From the IMG/VR virus record IMGVR_UViG_3300017963_000426, positions 1 to 41,416 of that record: DNA of 41,416 nucleotides. One strand, written 5' to 3'. The stretch comes from a virus. The position numbers and the translations under genes were made by a program. Shown piece after piece: positions 32,935 to 39,129 of this stretch (position 1 is the stretch's first letter; each line of letters begins with the position of its first letter). The notes below the pieces were generated by a model. That model had not been told where the DNA came from and ran no database searches. It saw only the letters and a program-made list of their open reading frames with translations.

Positions 32935-33315
32935 ATGCGTACATCAAAAGATAAACAATTCAAAAAATATATATATGGAGCAGGCACGGCGATTCTTGCA
33001 ACTCTAACAGGTGCAATATATGTAGCAAATCAAAATGCAAATAAAGAAAAGTTGCAATTTATGCGCCAATCTCGGGAAGCTGACTTGGCCCATCACATAA
33101 CAGTTAAAGAATTTGAAAAAGATATTCAAATAATTAATGAAAGAAGTAAAAAGAATACAAAACATATTGGTATACTTAATATTAAACAAGCTGAAACCAC
33201 AGTTATTCTGAGGCATATAAATAAGCAATTGGATCAAACTCAAAAGCTTCTGGAATCTTTTATAAATTTTAAAAAAATAGCAACTAAAGATTACATAAAC
33301 TTAAACGAGGGATAA
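32935..33315 (+). CDS. Membrane-anchored coiled-coil protein, i-spanin candidate
   Basis: 126 residues. A basic N-terminus (MRTSKDKQFKKYIYGAG) followed by one hydrophobic helix (YGAGTAILATLTGAIYVA, ~14-31) and a long charged coiled coil (residues ~40-115). This N-in, C-out topology with a periplasmic coiled coil is that of Rz-type inner-membrane spanins. The adjacent downstream gene encodes a lipoprotein, as expected for Rz1. A structural or holin role remains possible. No sequence-level Rz similarity is claimed. Confidence 0.5.
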   Translation: MRTSKDKQFKKYIYGAGTAILATLTGAIYVANQNANKEKLQFMRQSREADLAHHITVKEFEKDIQIINERSKKNTKHIGILNIKQAETTVILRHINKQLDQTQKLLESFINFKKIATKDYINLNEG

Positions 33316-33316
33316 A

Positions 33317-33559
33317 ATGAGATTATTAATTATCATATCTAGCATTTTTATGCTAACAAGTTGCAATCCATACTTACAGCATTTTAGAAACTTAACTGCA
33401 AAAAATGGTGTATTAGATCGCCATGATGCTTATGTTCAAAATGATCAAGAGCTTAAAAATTTACCTGAAGTTAAAGCTGCTTATCTAAATGAAAGTAATT
33501 CCTATCGAATAACTGCCAAGCGAGCTTTAAACGAAAAGGATAACACATGTCAGAAATAA
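33317..33559 (+). CDS. Lipoprotein, o-spanin candidate
   Basis: 80 residues. A 15-residue signal (MRLLIIISSIFMLTS) ends in the lipobox L-T-S-C with C16 as lipidated residue, so the protein should reach the outer membrane in a Gram-negative host. The mature part is polar and lacks the proline richness of lambda Rz1. Gene starts two bases after the coiled-coil gene and overlaps the next by 13 nt. Position suggests an Rz/Rz1-like pair; superinfection exclusion is an alternative. Confidence 0.6.
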   Translation: MRLLIIISSIFMLTSCNPYLQHFRNLTAKNGVLDRHDAYVQNDQELKNLPEVKAAYLNESNSYRITAKRALNEKDNTCQK

Positions 33560-33864
33560 GCGATATAAAATCTTTATCGGAAAAAGAAATAAAAGAGTTT
33601 CTTGAATCATTAAACGAAAATGAAAAAAACAATTTTATAAAAACTCTAGAAAATTATAAATCCCTAAAAGAAAAATTCAAGAATGGAGTTTATACTAATA
33701 AAGAAAAAGAACTAATTAAAATGGGGATAAAGGCATCTGAAACAGCGTTTAAAGAACTAGCCCTTGTTTCTGCGCCTATAGGGGGATATAGAGCTATGTT
33801 TAGGTTGTCAGGCGTAGTTTTAGGCATAGTGGCAAAATCAGCGATTAAAACCTTGTTTATATAA
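33547..33864 (+). CDS. Hypothetical 105-residue protein with hydrophobic C-terminus
   Basis: An acidic, helical N-terminal part (SEISDIKSLSEKEIKEFLES) followed by a C-terminal ~40 residues with moderate hydrophobicity (ELALVSAPIGGYRAMFRLSG, VVLGIVAKSAIKTLFI). Could insert in the membrane, so a holin-type role is imaginable, but no family is recognised. Ends 15 bp before tRNA-Glu. Confidence 0.5.
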   Translation: MSEISDIKSLSEKEIKEFLESLNENEKNNFIKTLENYKSLKEKFKNGVYTNKEKELIKMGIKASETAFKELALVSAPIGGYRAMFRLSGVVLGIVAKSAIKTLFI

Positions 33865-33879
33865 AAACAAATAATAATA

Positions 33880-33958
33880 GCCCGTATGGTGTAATTGGCT
33901 AACACGTCGCACTTTCTATGCGAAGATATAGTCGGTTCGAGTCCGCTTGCGGGTACCA
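33880..33958 (+). tRNA. tRNA-Glu, anticodon TTC
   Basis: Acceptor GCCCGTA pairs with TGCGGGT (two G-T pairs); D-stem GTGT/ACAC; anticodon stem TCGCA/TGCGA perfect, loop CTTTCTA with anticodon TTC reading GAA; T-loop TTCGAGT with a stem GTCGG/CCGCT that has one mismatch and one G-T pair. CCA is encoded. The variable region looks 1-2 nt longer than usual. Lies between two lysis-region genes. Confidence 0.85.
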
Positions 33959-33965
33959 TTAAATT

Positions 33966-34370
33966 ATGAATATACCATATCCAATTGCTATCAATATTTC
34001 TGATAGAGAAAGACAAATTCAAGAAGACTATTTGTGTGATTTGCCAAATGGAGTAATATTAACTATTAATCGTGGGTTTATTTACGATGGAGCCAGTATT
34101 CCTAGATTATTTTGGTCATTAATTGGTAGTCCATTTACAGGAACGCATCAAAGAGCCGCATTAATTCATGATGCTCTTTATGCAGCAGAATTATATAGCA
34201 GAGAAACGTGTGATTGGATATTTCTACAAATAATGCAATATCATGGGTGCAACTGGCTTAAACGTAATTTAATGTGGAGTGCTGTAAAGATATTTGGTCG
34301 TTCTGTTTGGAAAAGTCACAAAAAAGAAGAGGTTGAAAAAGCTAGAAAGTTAGTTAAGTTAATATCTTGA
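33966..34370 (+). CDS. DUF1353-family phage protein
   Basis: 134 residues. The family strings are clear: GVILTINRGFIYDGASIPRL, FWSLIGSPFTGTHQRAALIH, the HDALY motif and SRETCDWIFLQIMQYHG. DUF1353 proteins are common near phage lysis or tail genes and have conserved His/Asp residues, which has led to suggestions of metal-dependent function; no activity is established to my knowledge. Last gene of the late operon, with its TGA inside the left arm of the following hairpin. Confidence 0.85.
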   Translation: MNIPYPIAINISDRERQIQEDYLCDLPNGVILTINRGFIYDGASIPRLFWSLIGSPFTGTHQRAALIHDALYAAELYSRETCDWIFLQIMQYHGCNWLKRNLMWSAVKIFGRSVWKSHKKEEVEKARKLVKLIS

Positions 34371-34447
34371 CGATACTAATAATATATTCCCCTTGCATTG
34401 ACTAACCTAATGCCTCCCACATAATTATTTTAGTATCGTCCTTTTTT
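34369..34447 (+). terminator. Long-loop hairpin with T-run ending the late operon
   Basis: GACGATACTAA (34369-34379) and TTAGTATCGTC (34430-34440) form a perfect 11-bp stem around a 50-nt loop that contains a second small hairpin, GCATT-9 nt-AATGC (34395-34413). The right arm is followed by CTTTTTT at 34441-34447. Late genes from the left and the leftward operon from the right converge here. The right arm belongs to the 132-bp repeat. Confidence 0.6.
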
Positions 34448-34552
34448 ATTATGTTCTGAATATATGTATAATCTTCATTGTTGAAAATACTACAAGCAAT
34501 AATATAAAAATTATACAAGAAATATTTGCAGAAACAATGTGGTTAAAAAAAT
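34421..34552. repeat. 132-bp direct repeat, left copy
   Basis: Identical to 35353-35484 except at two positions (34529 C/T and 34543 T/C). It holds the C-terminal half of a small leftward membrane-protein gene plus about 28 bp downstream of its stop, including the hairpin arm. The two copies are 932 bp apart and flank the thermonuclease gene. Confidence 0.95.
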
Positions 34553-34613
34553 TATATAATAAATGATCCATAGTTTTGTAAAATAAATTCAAATTATTAA
34601 ACATAGCAGTCAT
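34449..34613 (-). CDS. 54-residue membrane protein, copy A
   Basis: Leftward gene from ATG at 34613 to TAA at 34449-34451; GGTGG lies just upstream. N-terminus MTAMFNNLNLFYKTMDHLLY is unique, whereas the last ~31 residues (HIVSANISCIIFILLLVVFS... ending IHIFRT) are the same as in the 35578 gene, apart from one Ala/Thr change, because of the 132-bp repeat. One membrane helix. Last gene of the leftward operon. Function unknown; sharing only the membrane half suggests a common anchor with different heads. Confidence 0.55.
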   Translation of the reverse strand: MTAMFNNLNLFYKTMDHLLYNFFNHIVSANISCIIFILLLVVFSTMKIIHIFRT

Positions 34614-34690
34614 TATCCACCACAAACCATACAGGCCCTTCCATCGTTATTGCTGCATGATTTATAAGATGTATTATAATATTTACAAGT

Positions 34691-35293
34691 TTAATTATGT
34701 CTAATGTTGCTTCTTATATTTAATTTATATATGATTTCTTGATTTTGTAGTGATTGAGAAGAATATTTATTCGCAAGTGTAGAATTTGGGTCTGGCCCAA
34801 TATCTTTATATGGTCTTATTCCTCTTCGCCAAGCCCAAGGAGGAATAGGGTTATTTTGCTTCCATAGCCCCATTTTATCTCTTTTGGCCTCTGCTTCTGC
34901 TTTTGCTAAGTCTTTATCTTTAGAGTATTGTTTATAATGCCAAGCCAAGCCTAGTTTAACAAGCCTTTTGTTTACGTATACATTATTACAATATACTTTG
35001 CCTATAATTCTTCCGTATCTTCCCTTTTTATCATATCCAACTCTAACAATATTATTGTTTGTAAGAAAGCTGAGAAGGTTTTTTGCGTCATTACCATATG
35101 GTTGTGCCTTTTCTGGACAATCAATACCATATAGCCTTACTTTAATTTTATCTCCACTATGTGTTAGTATTTGTATGGTATCCCCATCATATACTTTAAT
35201 AACTTTTCCAGAAATTTGAGAAGAATATAAGCAGTTTATAAATAGCGAAAAATATGCCAATAAGATACTTTTAATTATTATTTTCATTTTCAT
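34691..35293 (-). CDS. Secreted thermonuclease (SNase family)
   Basis: 200 residues from ATG 35293, preceded by GGAG at the right distance; an upstream ATG at 35305 contains that ribosome site. A signal peptide (MKMKIIIKSILLAYFSLFIN, ending near residue 25) targets it for export. The staphylococcal-nuclease fold is complete: VYDGDTI (D36/D38), R53 in KVRLYGID, D58, E61, and R95 in KGRYGR correspond to the Ca2+ ligands D21/D40 and catalytic R35, E43, R87 of SNase. C-terminal WKQNNPIPPWAWRRG follows as in many bacterial homologues. It would cut DNA or RNA in the periplasm or outside; a role against incoming phage DNA is inference. The 77-bp gap 34614-34690 holds nothing else. Confidence 0.88.
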   Translation of the reverse strand: MKMKIIIKSILLAYFSLFINCLYSSQISGKVIKVYDGDTIQILTHSGDKIKVRLYGIDCPEKAQPYGNDAKNLLSFLTNNNIVRVGYDKKGRYGRIIGKVYCNNVYVNKRLVKLGLAWHYKQYSKDKDLAKAEAEAKRDKMGLWKQNNPIPPWAWRRGIRPYKDIGPDPNSTLANKYSSQSLQNQEIIYKLNIRSNIRHN

Positions 35294-35352
35294 TGTTGAC
35301 TCCATTTTAGATTAAATAGAATAGCATCGCAAACAATATAGCAGCAATACCT

Positions 35353-35484
35353 ATAATTATTTTAGTATCGTCCTTTTTTATTATGTTCTGAATATATGTA
35401 TAATCTTCATTGTTGAAAATACTACAAGCAATAATATAAAAATTATACAAGAAATATTTGTAGAAACAATGTGGCTAAAAAAAT
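35353..35484. repeat. 132-bp direct repeat, right copy
   Basis: Second copy of 34421-34552 (two mismatches). Encodes the C-terminal half of the 35578 gene. In this copy another frame is also open across the end of the repeat and gives a hydrophobic peptide ending GIAAILFAMLFYLI just before the thermonuclease start, but without an ATG. Confidence 0.95.
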
Positions 35485-35578
35485 AAGCATTTACTCCTAT
35501 AGTAGTTGCAATATAACGCCTAGCTTCAATTGATGCTGCCTTTTTATCGTCGTAAAATAAGTGTTCATTTAATTTCAT
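35381..35578 (-). CDS. 65-residue membrane protein, copy B
   Basis: Leftward from ATG 35578 (GGAGTAAACA upstream, a good ribosome site) to TAA 35381-35383. N-terminus MKLNEHLFYDDKKAASIEAR is soluble and charged; the C-terminal half has one membrane helix (ISCIIFILLLVVFSTM) identical to copy A. It lies upstream of the thermonuclease in the same operon and may be an accessory membrane partner; no family is known to me. Confidence 0.6.
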   Translation of the reverse strand: MKLNEHLFYDDKKAASIEARRYIATTIGVNAYFFSHIVSTNISCIIFILLLVVFSTMKIIHIFRT

Positions 35579-35587
35579 TGTTTACTC

Positions 35588-35761
35588 CTATCTATAGTCA
35601 TACATTAATTGTTGCTCTGTATCATAGAAATCTTTAGCTTCATTTCTTAAATATGTGCATTCTTCACAAAGATATGTTGTAGAAAGTATATTATCTGGCT
35701 CAAAGTCTTTTATTTCATCTTCTGAAAAATGTTGCTTGCAATCTTCACATAAAACTTTCAT
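35588..35761 (-). CDS. Small zinc-ribbon protein
   Basis: 57 residues from ATG 35761 (AGGAGATAAAAA upstream). C5-x2-C8 and C32-x2-C35 form a zinc ribbon (VLCEDCKQHF, YLCEECTYLR); the rest is acidic. The stop TAG overlaps the GGAG ribosome site of the next gene. Probably a regulatory or protein-binding zinc protein; function unknown. Confidence 0.55.
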   Translation of the reverse strand: MKVLCEDCKQHFSEDEIKDFEPDNILSTTYLCEECTYLRNEAKDFYDTEQQLMYDYR

Positions 35762-35970
35762 TTTTTATCTCCTAGCATATTAAATTGTAGTTTTGTTATA
35801 TGAACATTAAATTCAAGTAGACTTTTAATAGCTTTATTATATATCTCTGTACATATTTTTTCTCTTTGGGTGTTAAACTCAATAATATCTAATATAGAAT
35901 CTATTACAGAGAGATGATGTTTGATGCTATCAAACTTCTTTTGCAGTTGTAGTTCTCTTATTTCGTTCAT
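35758..35970 (-). CDS. Hypothetical 70-residue helical protein
   Basis: Leftward from ATG 35970 with AAAGGATTATC upstream; its TGA overlaps the next ATG (ATGA). Predicted as two helices (LQLQKKFDSIKHHLSVIDSI, YNKAIKSLLEFNVHITKLQF). No family recognised; operon context only. Confidence 0.55.
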   Translation of the reverse strand: MNEIRELQLQKKFDSIKHHLSVIDSILDIIEFNTQREKICTEIYNKAIKSLLEFNVHITKLQFNMLGDKK

Positions 35971-36002
35971 GATAATCCTTTGTTTTTATTGTAATATAAT
36001 CA

Positions 36003-36269
36003 TTAGCCAGAGCCATTGCCATTGCCATAGCCATTGCCATCGCCAGAGCCATCGCCAGAGCCATCGCCATAGCCATCGCCATAGCCATCGCCATTGCCAT
36101 AGCCATCGCCAGAGCCATCGCCATAGCCAGAGCCATAGCCAGAGCCATTGCCAGAGCCATCGCCAGAGCCATCGCCAGAGCCATTGCCAGAGCCATCGCC
36201 AGAGCCATCGCCAGAGCCATAGCCAGAGCCATCGCCATAATTTATAGGTTGTTTATTTATTTTTTCCAT
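36003..36269 (-). CDS. Gly-rich GDGSG-repeat protein
   Basis: 88 residues from ATG 36269, with AAAGAGGT upstream; the gene overlaps the 36601 gene by 13 nt. After MEKINKQPINY the whole protein is alternating glycine with Asp, Ser, Tyr or Asn (GDGSGYGSGDGSG...). It is encoded by a hexanucleotide repeat. Such G-x repeat proteins are found in phages next to the conserved gene seen here at 36601. The sequence should be disordered and may bind Ca2+ through its aspartates, or serve as a flexible linker; neither is shown. Confidence 0.6.
   Translation of the reverse strand: MEKINKQPINYGDGSGYGSGDGSGDGSGNGSGDGSGDGSGNGSGYGSGYGDGSGDGYGNGDGYGDGYGDGSGDGSGDGNGYGNGNGSG
36007..36236. repeat. Hexanucleotide microsatellite, about 38 units
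   Basis: On the + strand the tract is a chain of 6-mers GCCAGA, GCCATT, GCCATC and GCCATA in irregular order for about 230 bp. Unit length is a multiple of three, so copy-number change keeps all frames: all three frames on the minus strand and one on the plus strand stay open. Local GC is far above the surrounding AT-rich DNA. Confidence 0.9.
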
Positions 36270-36601
36270 TCTGGGACCTCTTTGATTGATTTAATTGCCT
36301 TTTTAGTACATGGGATGATTTCTATTGCTTCTAGCAACGTTATCTTTTCTATCTCACAAGAAAACTTGCAATTATCTGGAGCATTTGTTCCATCTTTAGA
36401 TAACTGGCTGAGAGAACATGCACCATCCCAATACCAGATGCGCCTTGTATTAATCAGTTCTACCTCTTTGCCTTTTCTTGATTTTAGATAGCCAGCATGT
36501 ACACCAGCCGAAAAAGTGCGAATGATTACGTACTCTAAGCCTTCTTGTTTGTTTTCTTTAGATACATACTCAATGCCGTTAATTGTTAATGTCTCTTCCA
36601 T
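36257..36601 (-). CDS. Conserved phage protein of unknown function (DUF6948-like)
   Basis: 114 residues from ATG 36601, with AAGGATAAAAAA upstream; an upstream in-frame ATG at 36853 lies beyond the divergent promoters and is not used. Strings: TINGIEYVSKENKQEGLEYV, TFSAGVHAGYLKSRKGKEVE, RRIWYWDGACSLSQLSKDGT, NAPDNCKFSCEIEKITLLEA, ending SIKEVPEW. I recognise these as a widespread phage family of unknown role (DUF6948 from memory). First gene of the leftward operon, transcribed from the promoter at 36636-36663. Confidence 0.75.
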   Translation of the reverse strand: MEETLTINGIEYVSKENKQEGLEYVIIRTFSAGVHAGYLKSRKGKEVELINTRRIWYWDGACSLSQLSKDGTNAPDNCKFSCEIEKITLLEAIEIIPCTKKAIKSIKEVPEWKK

Positions 36602-36635
36602 TTTTTTATCCTTTCTTGTTTTGGTTCTATTATCA

Positions 36636-36663
36636 ATTTTACCTCTTAATATATTAATTACAA
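36636..36663 (-). promoter_or_regulatory. Leftward promoter with palindromic spacer
   Basis: On the minus strand TTGTAA (36663-36658) and TAAAAT (36641-36636) are 16 bp apart. The spacer contains TTAATATATTAA (36646-36657), a perfect 12-bp palindrome that could be an operator. It lies 35 bp upstream of the leftward operon's first gene. Confidence 0.5.
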
Positions 36664-36704
36664 GAGAAAATACAAAAAAAATATAATATTTTTGCAAAAT
36701 AGGC

Positions 36705-36732
36705 TTGAAAAGAGTAGATGACTCTATATAAT
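36705..36732 (+). promoter_or_regulatory. Rightward early promoter
   Basis: TTGAAA at 36705-36710 and TATAAT at 36727-36732, spacer 16 bp. The spacer holds a short dyad GAGT-5-ACTC (36712-36724). The octamer CTTGAAAA covering the -35 (36704-36711) recurs in the dyad of the second early promoter at 40090. Confidence 0.65.
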
Positions 36733-36777
36733 AATTAGTAAAGAGAACTAAAATAAACCAAGATAGAAGGAACAAAC

Positions 36778-36945
36778 ATGGAGAGAAAAACAATAATAAT
36801 AAACAAATTTGCTCATTCAATTTTAAAGAAAGAGTCAAAGAGACGAAGAGCAAATAAAGAGGTAAGCCTAAGCAAAGCTATAAGCGATATAGGTTCAGAA
36901 TATATAATTGAATATTCAAAACAAATAAAGGAGTCAAAAAAATGA
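36778..36945 (+). CDS. Small basic protein, possible ribbon-helix-helix
   Basis: 55 residues from ATG 36778 (AGAAGGAACAAAC). Pattern: a short strand-like basic start (MERKTIIINKF), a basic stretch KKESKRRRANK, then EVSLSKAISDIGSEYIIEYS, which resembles the second helix of RHH repressors. First gene behind the rightward early promoter, a typical place for a regulator. TGA 36943-36945 overlaps the next ATG. RHH assignment is tentative. Confidence 0.5.
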   Translation: MERKTIIINKFAHSILKKESKRRRANKEVSLSKAISDIGSEYIIEYSKQIKESKK

Positions 36946-37064
36946 GCCAAGAAATTGAAAAACTAAAAAATAGGATTAAAGAGCTTGAATTTAAAGTAAA
37001 AGCACAGGAGCTAATAATAGTAAACAATTCTAAGCTTATTAAAAACTTATTGAAGGTGACATAA
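36942..37064 (+). CDS. 40-residue coiled-coil peptide
   Basis: ATG 36942 overlaps the preceding stop (ATGA) and AAAGGAG lies at 36926-36932. The product (MSQEIEKLKNRIKELEFKVK...) is one amphipathic coiled coil, probably a dimerising partner. Its TAA shares the final A with the ATG of the next gene. Function unknown. Confidence 0.5.
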   Translation: MSQEIEKLKNRIKELEFKVKAQELIIVNNSKLIKNLLKVT

Positions 37065-37594
37065 TGAAAACAGTAGATATTAAGGGAAAACCATATGTAG
37101 AAGTTAATCAAAGGCTAAAATATTTTAGAGAAAAATTTGGAGGATATTGTCTATTATCAGAAATAATTGAGTTGGATCATGATAGATGCATTATAAAAGC
37201 TAAAATAATAAATAATGAAGGGACAGAGGTAGCTAACGGGACTGCATATGAAGATGCAAATTCTACATTTATCAATAAAACCTCATATATTGAGAATTGT
37301 GAGACGTCAGCGTGGGGGAGATGCTTAGCCAATTTTGGTATTGGTGTAGATTCTTCTGTAGCTTCAGCAGATGAAGTGTTAAATGCTATTAATAATCGGT
37401 CCAGCAAAAAACCACAAAACGAAATAATATCAAAAGTTAAAAGCCAGAAAGACCTATGGCAAATCTGCCAAGATAATAAGCTGGAAGAGTCTGAGATAAT
37501 ACAAATATACAAAAAATCAGGAGGTACAATAAACGCATTCAAAAAAGAAGTCATTAAATATGTTGATGAATTAAATAGCAAAGGATTATTTTAA
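37064..37594 (+). CDS. Putative ssDNA-annealing protein (Rad52/Erf-like)
   Basis: 176 residues. The N-terminal ~115 residues hold KPYVEVNQRLKYFREKFG, CIIKAKIINNEGTEVANG, FINKTSYIENCETSAWGR and CLANFGIGVDSSVASADEVL. The E-T-x-A-x-x-R-x-L-x-x-F-G core is the hallmark of Rad52/Erf/DdrA-type annealing proteins, and this exact version is frequent in phages. The C-terminal ~55 residues form a helical tail. It would bind ssDNA and pair ends; RusA and the NinB-like gene fit a recombination pathway. Similarity judged by eye. Confidence 0.65.
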   Translation: MKTVDIKGKPYVEVNQRLKYFREKFGGYCLLSEIIELDHDRCIIKAKIINNEGTEVANGTAYEDANSTFINKTSYIENCETSAWGRCLANFGIGVDSSVASADEVLNAINNRSSKKPQNEIISKVKSQKDLWQICQDNKLEESEIIQIYKKSGGTINAFKKEVIKYVDELNSKGLF

Positions 37595-37747
37595 GTGAAA
37601 GATCTAATAATTATATTGTTAATATCACCATTAATATTTTTAGCGGTATTAATATTTTTTATAGTATTGGGCTTTATGTTTGCATCACTTGCTCCAATAG
37701 CATTTTACTATGATTTGAAAGGGAAGGAAAACATATGGATGATTTAA
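37595..37747 (+). CDS. 50-residue membrane protein, GTG start
   Basis: GTG 37595 directly follows the previous stop, with AAGGA nine bases upstream. Almost entirely hydrophobic (LIIILLISPLIFLAVLIFFI, VLGFMFASLAPIAFYYDL), one long or two short membrane helices. Its 3' end overlaps the next gene by 13 nt, and it contains that gene's ribosome site GGGAAGG. Function unknown. Confidence 0.45.
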   Translation: MKDLIIILLISPLIFLAVLIFFIVLGFMFASLAPIAFYYDLKGKENIWMI

Positions 37748-38175
37748 TTAGATTAGATAGCAGCATATATAAAAAAGAAGCATCTCAATTAACAAATCAA
37801 GAGGTATCTGTTAACCTAGAATCATTTGACAAGGTAATTAAAGAACTTCAAAAGGTACAAAAGAAGCTAAAAGACGAGGCACAAAAAAGAATGGTTGAAG
37901 GGGAAAATATACCAAAGTACTATCTGATTAAATCAAAGACTAGAAAAGCAAAAGACATTAAAAAATTGTTTGGATTCTTGAGGGAGCATAATATTGACAA
38001 TGAAGCCTTTTTAAGCGCATGTAGTGTATCTGTAACATCACTAGAGGGTGAATACATAAAAGCTACTCAGAACATATCAGGACGGCCTAAAAAGGAGCTT
38101 AAGGAAGAGTTTAACGAATTGGTCAAGCCATATTTAGAAGATACTAAAGAAACATTAAGTGTAAGGAGGGTATAA
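37735..38175 (+). CDS. Hypothetical 146-residue protein
   Basis: ATG 37735 after GGGAAGGAAAACAT. Helical; a coiled segment (ESFDKVIKELQKVQKKLKDE) then GENIPKYYLIKSKTRKAKDI and KLFGFLREHNIDNEAFLSAC. The second part faintly resembles the C-terminal region of DUF2800 nuclease-like proteins, without the nuclease part. Located between an annealing-type and a lipoprotein gene. I would not name a function. Confidence 0.6.
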   Translation: MDDLIRLDSSIYKKEASQLTNQEVSVNLESFDKVIKELQKVQKKLKDEAQKRMVEGENIPKYYLIKSKTRKAKDIKKLFGFLREHNIDNEAFLSACSVSVTSLEGEYIKATQNISGRPKKELKEEFNELVKPYLEDTKETLSVRRV

Positions 38176-38176
38176 G

Positions 38177-38485
38177 GTGAAAGTATATATAACATCTGTT
38201 GTAATAAGTATTGTAATATCTATTCTATGTGGATGCACAAGAAATGTATCGTATGTAAAAAAACACGCGAATAGAGCAGCTAAGGATTTAGGATTTAAAA
38301 TAATTGGATATGAGGGATATCAGTGGGATCCTTGTTTTGGGGGACGGGTTTATTATACGCTGGTGAGACTAAACAGCAACGATAAAACAATATATGATGC
38401 AGGCTTTGTTTATGCTCCCATTGCTAAAGAAATAAATATCTATAACTTAAGGGCTATTAATGCTGTTTCTACAAATAATAAATAG
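38177..38485 (+). CDS. Phage-encoded lipoprotein
   Basis: 102 residues, GTG start at 38177 with GGAGGG in front. Signal MKVYITSVVISIVISILCG ends at lipobox L-C-G-C (C20). The mature part has GFKIIGYEGYQWDPCFGGRV and YYTLVRLNSN, as in small phage lipoproteins of early regions. In other phages such proteins sit in the outer membrane and block receptors (superinfection exclusion); that role is inference here. Confidence 0.65.
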   Translation: MKVYITSVVISIVISILCGCTRNVSYVKKHANRAAKDLGFKIIGYEGYQWDPCFGGRVYYTLVRLNSNDKTIYDAGFVYAPIAKEINIYNLRAINAVSTNNK

Positions 38486-38512
38486 GTTTAATATCTTAAA
38501 GAGGTGTAAACA

Positions 38513-38686
38513 ATGAGAATTAAAGAAGCATATAAAGAGTTACAAGACTGTGAAAGTAAAGGATGCGATAGCATTTTAATAGCTATATCATTGTACAAAA
38601 AAATATTTTTAAGATATCAAAAGCTCAAAAAGCAAAATAAGAAGCTTAAGAAGAGAATTAAGAAGGATAGAAAAATAAGATGGTAG
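38513..38686 (+). CDS. Hypothetical 57-residue basic protein
   Basis: ATG 38513 with GAGGTGTAAACA upstream. N-terminal helix with two cysteines (LQDCESKGCDSILIAISLYK) and a very basic tail (QKLKKQNKKLKKRIKKDRKI). Possibly nucleic-acid binding. The 35 bp after it hold GGGGGG and no gene. Confidence 0.5.
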   Translation: MRIKEAYKELQDCESKGCDSILIAISLYKKIFLRYQKLKKQNKKLKKRIKKDRKIRW

Positions 38687-38721
38687 TGATAATGGGTATA
38701 TGGGGGGAATTAAAATAGCAG

Positions 38722-39129
38722 ATGACTAAAATAATTCCAAAATTTGAAGGTCATATAAATGAGCTTGGCAAACTTGAGCTAAAGAACAGGGCAGTATTTA
38801 AGCAATACTTAATAACTCTAAAAGGCGACGTTGAGATTATCGTTAAGCGAAAGAGCAGCCGAAAAACGAGAAGCAATGAACAAAATAAATATTACTGGGG
38901 AGTTGTATTACCCCTAATAGCTCAGTGGATGGGGGATACTCCAGAAAGCACACATGATGCTTTGAGAATGTTATTTTTAAAGGATATAAGTAAAAGATTA
39001 ACTAGAATAAAATCAACGACTGAGCTTACTACAAGCCAATTTGAAGAATATATGAAAAATATAAGAGAGTATATGGCAATAGAATATAATGTGTATATAC
39101 CATTGCCGAACGAATATTGGGAGGAGTAA
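38722..39129 (+). CDS. NinB-like recombination protein
   Basis: 135 residues. RKSSRKTRSNEQNKYYWGVV followed by LPLIAQWMGDTPESTHDALR and the final LTTSQFEEYMKNIREYMAIE ... IPLPNEYWEE match the phage family of NinB/Orf type and related proteins (RSxxQNxYYWG signature). Lambda Orf/NinB binds ssDNA/SSB and helps recombination, consistent with neighbours. Its TAA shares a base with the next ATG (39129). Confidence 0.65.
   Translation: MTKIIPKFEGHINELGKLELKNRAVFKQYLITLKGDVEIIVKRKSSRKTRSNEQNKYYWGVVLPLIAQWMGDTPESTHDALRMLFLKDISKRLTRIKSTTELTTSQFEEYMKNIREYMAIEYNVYIPLPNEYWEE

Noticed and set aside
36007-36236. CRISPR array
   Set aside because: Repeats are contiguous six-base units without spacers of constant length; no cas genes.
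35921-36247. Plus-strand ORF rich in SHRQSHCH and minus-strand ORF of Ala-Met repeats over the hexanucleotide tract
   Set aside because: Both are by-products of a six-base repeat with no stop in any phase; only the Gly frame has a ribosome site and fits between neighbouring genes.
36602-36853. Longer leftward protein starting at 36853
   Set aside because: Would cover both promoters and the first gene of the rightward operon; the conserved family begins at 36601, where a ribosome site is found.
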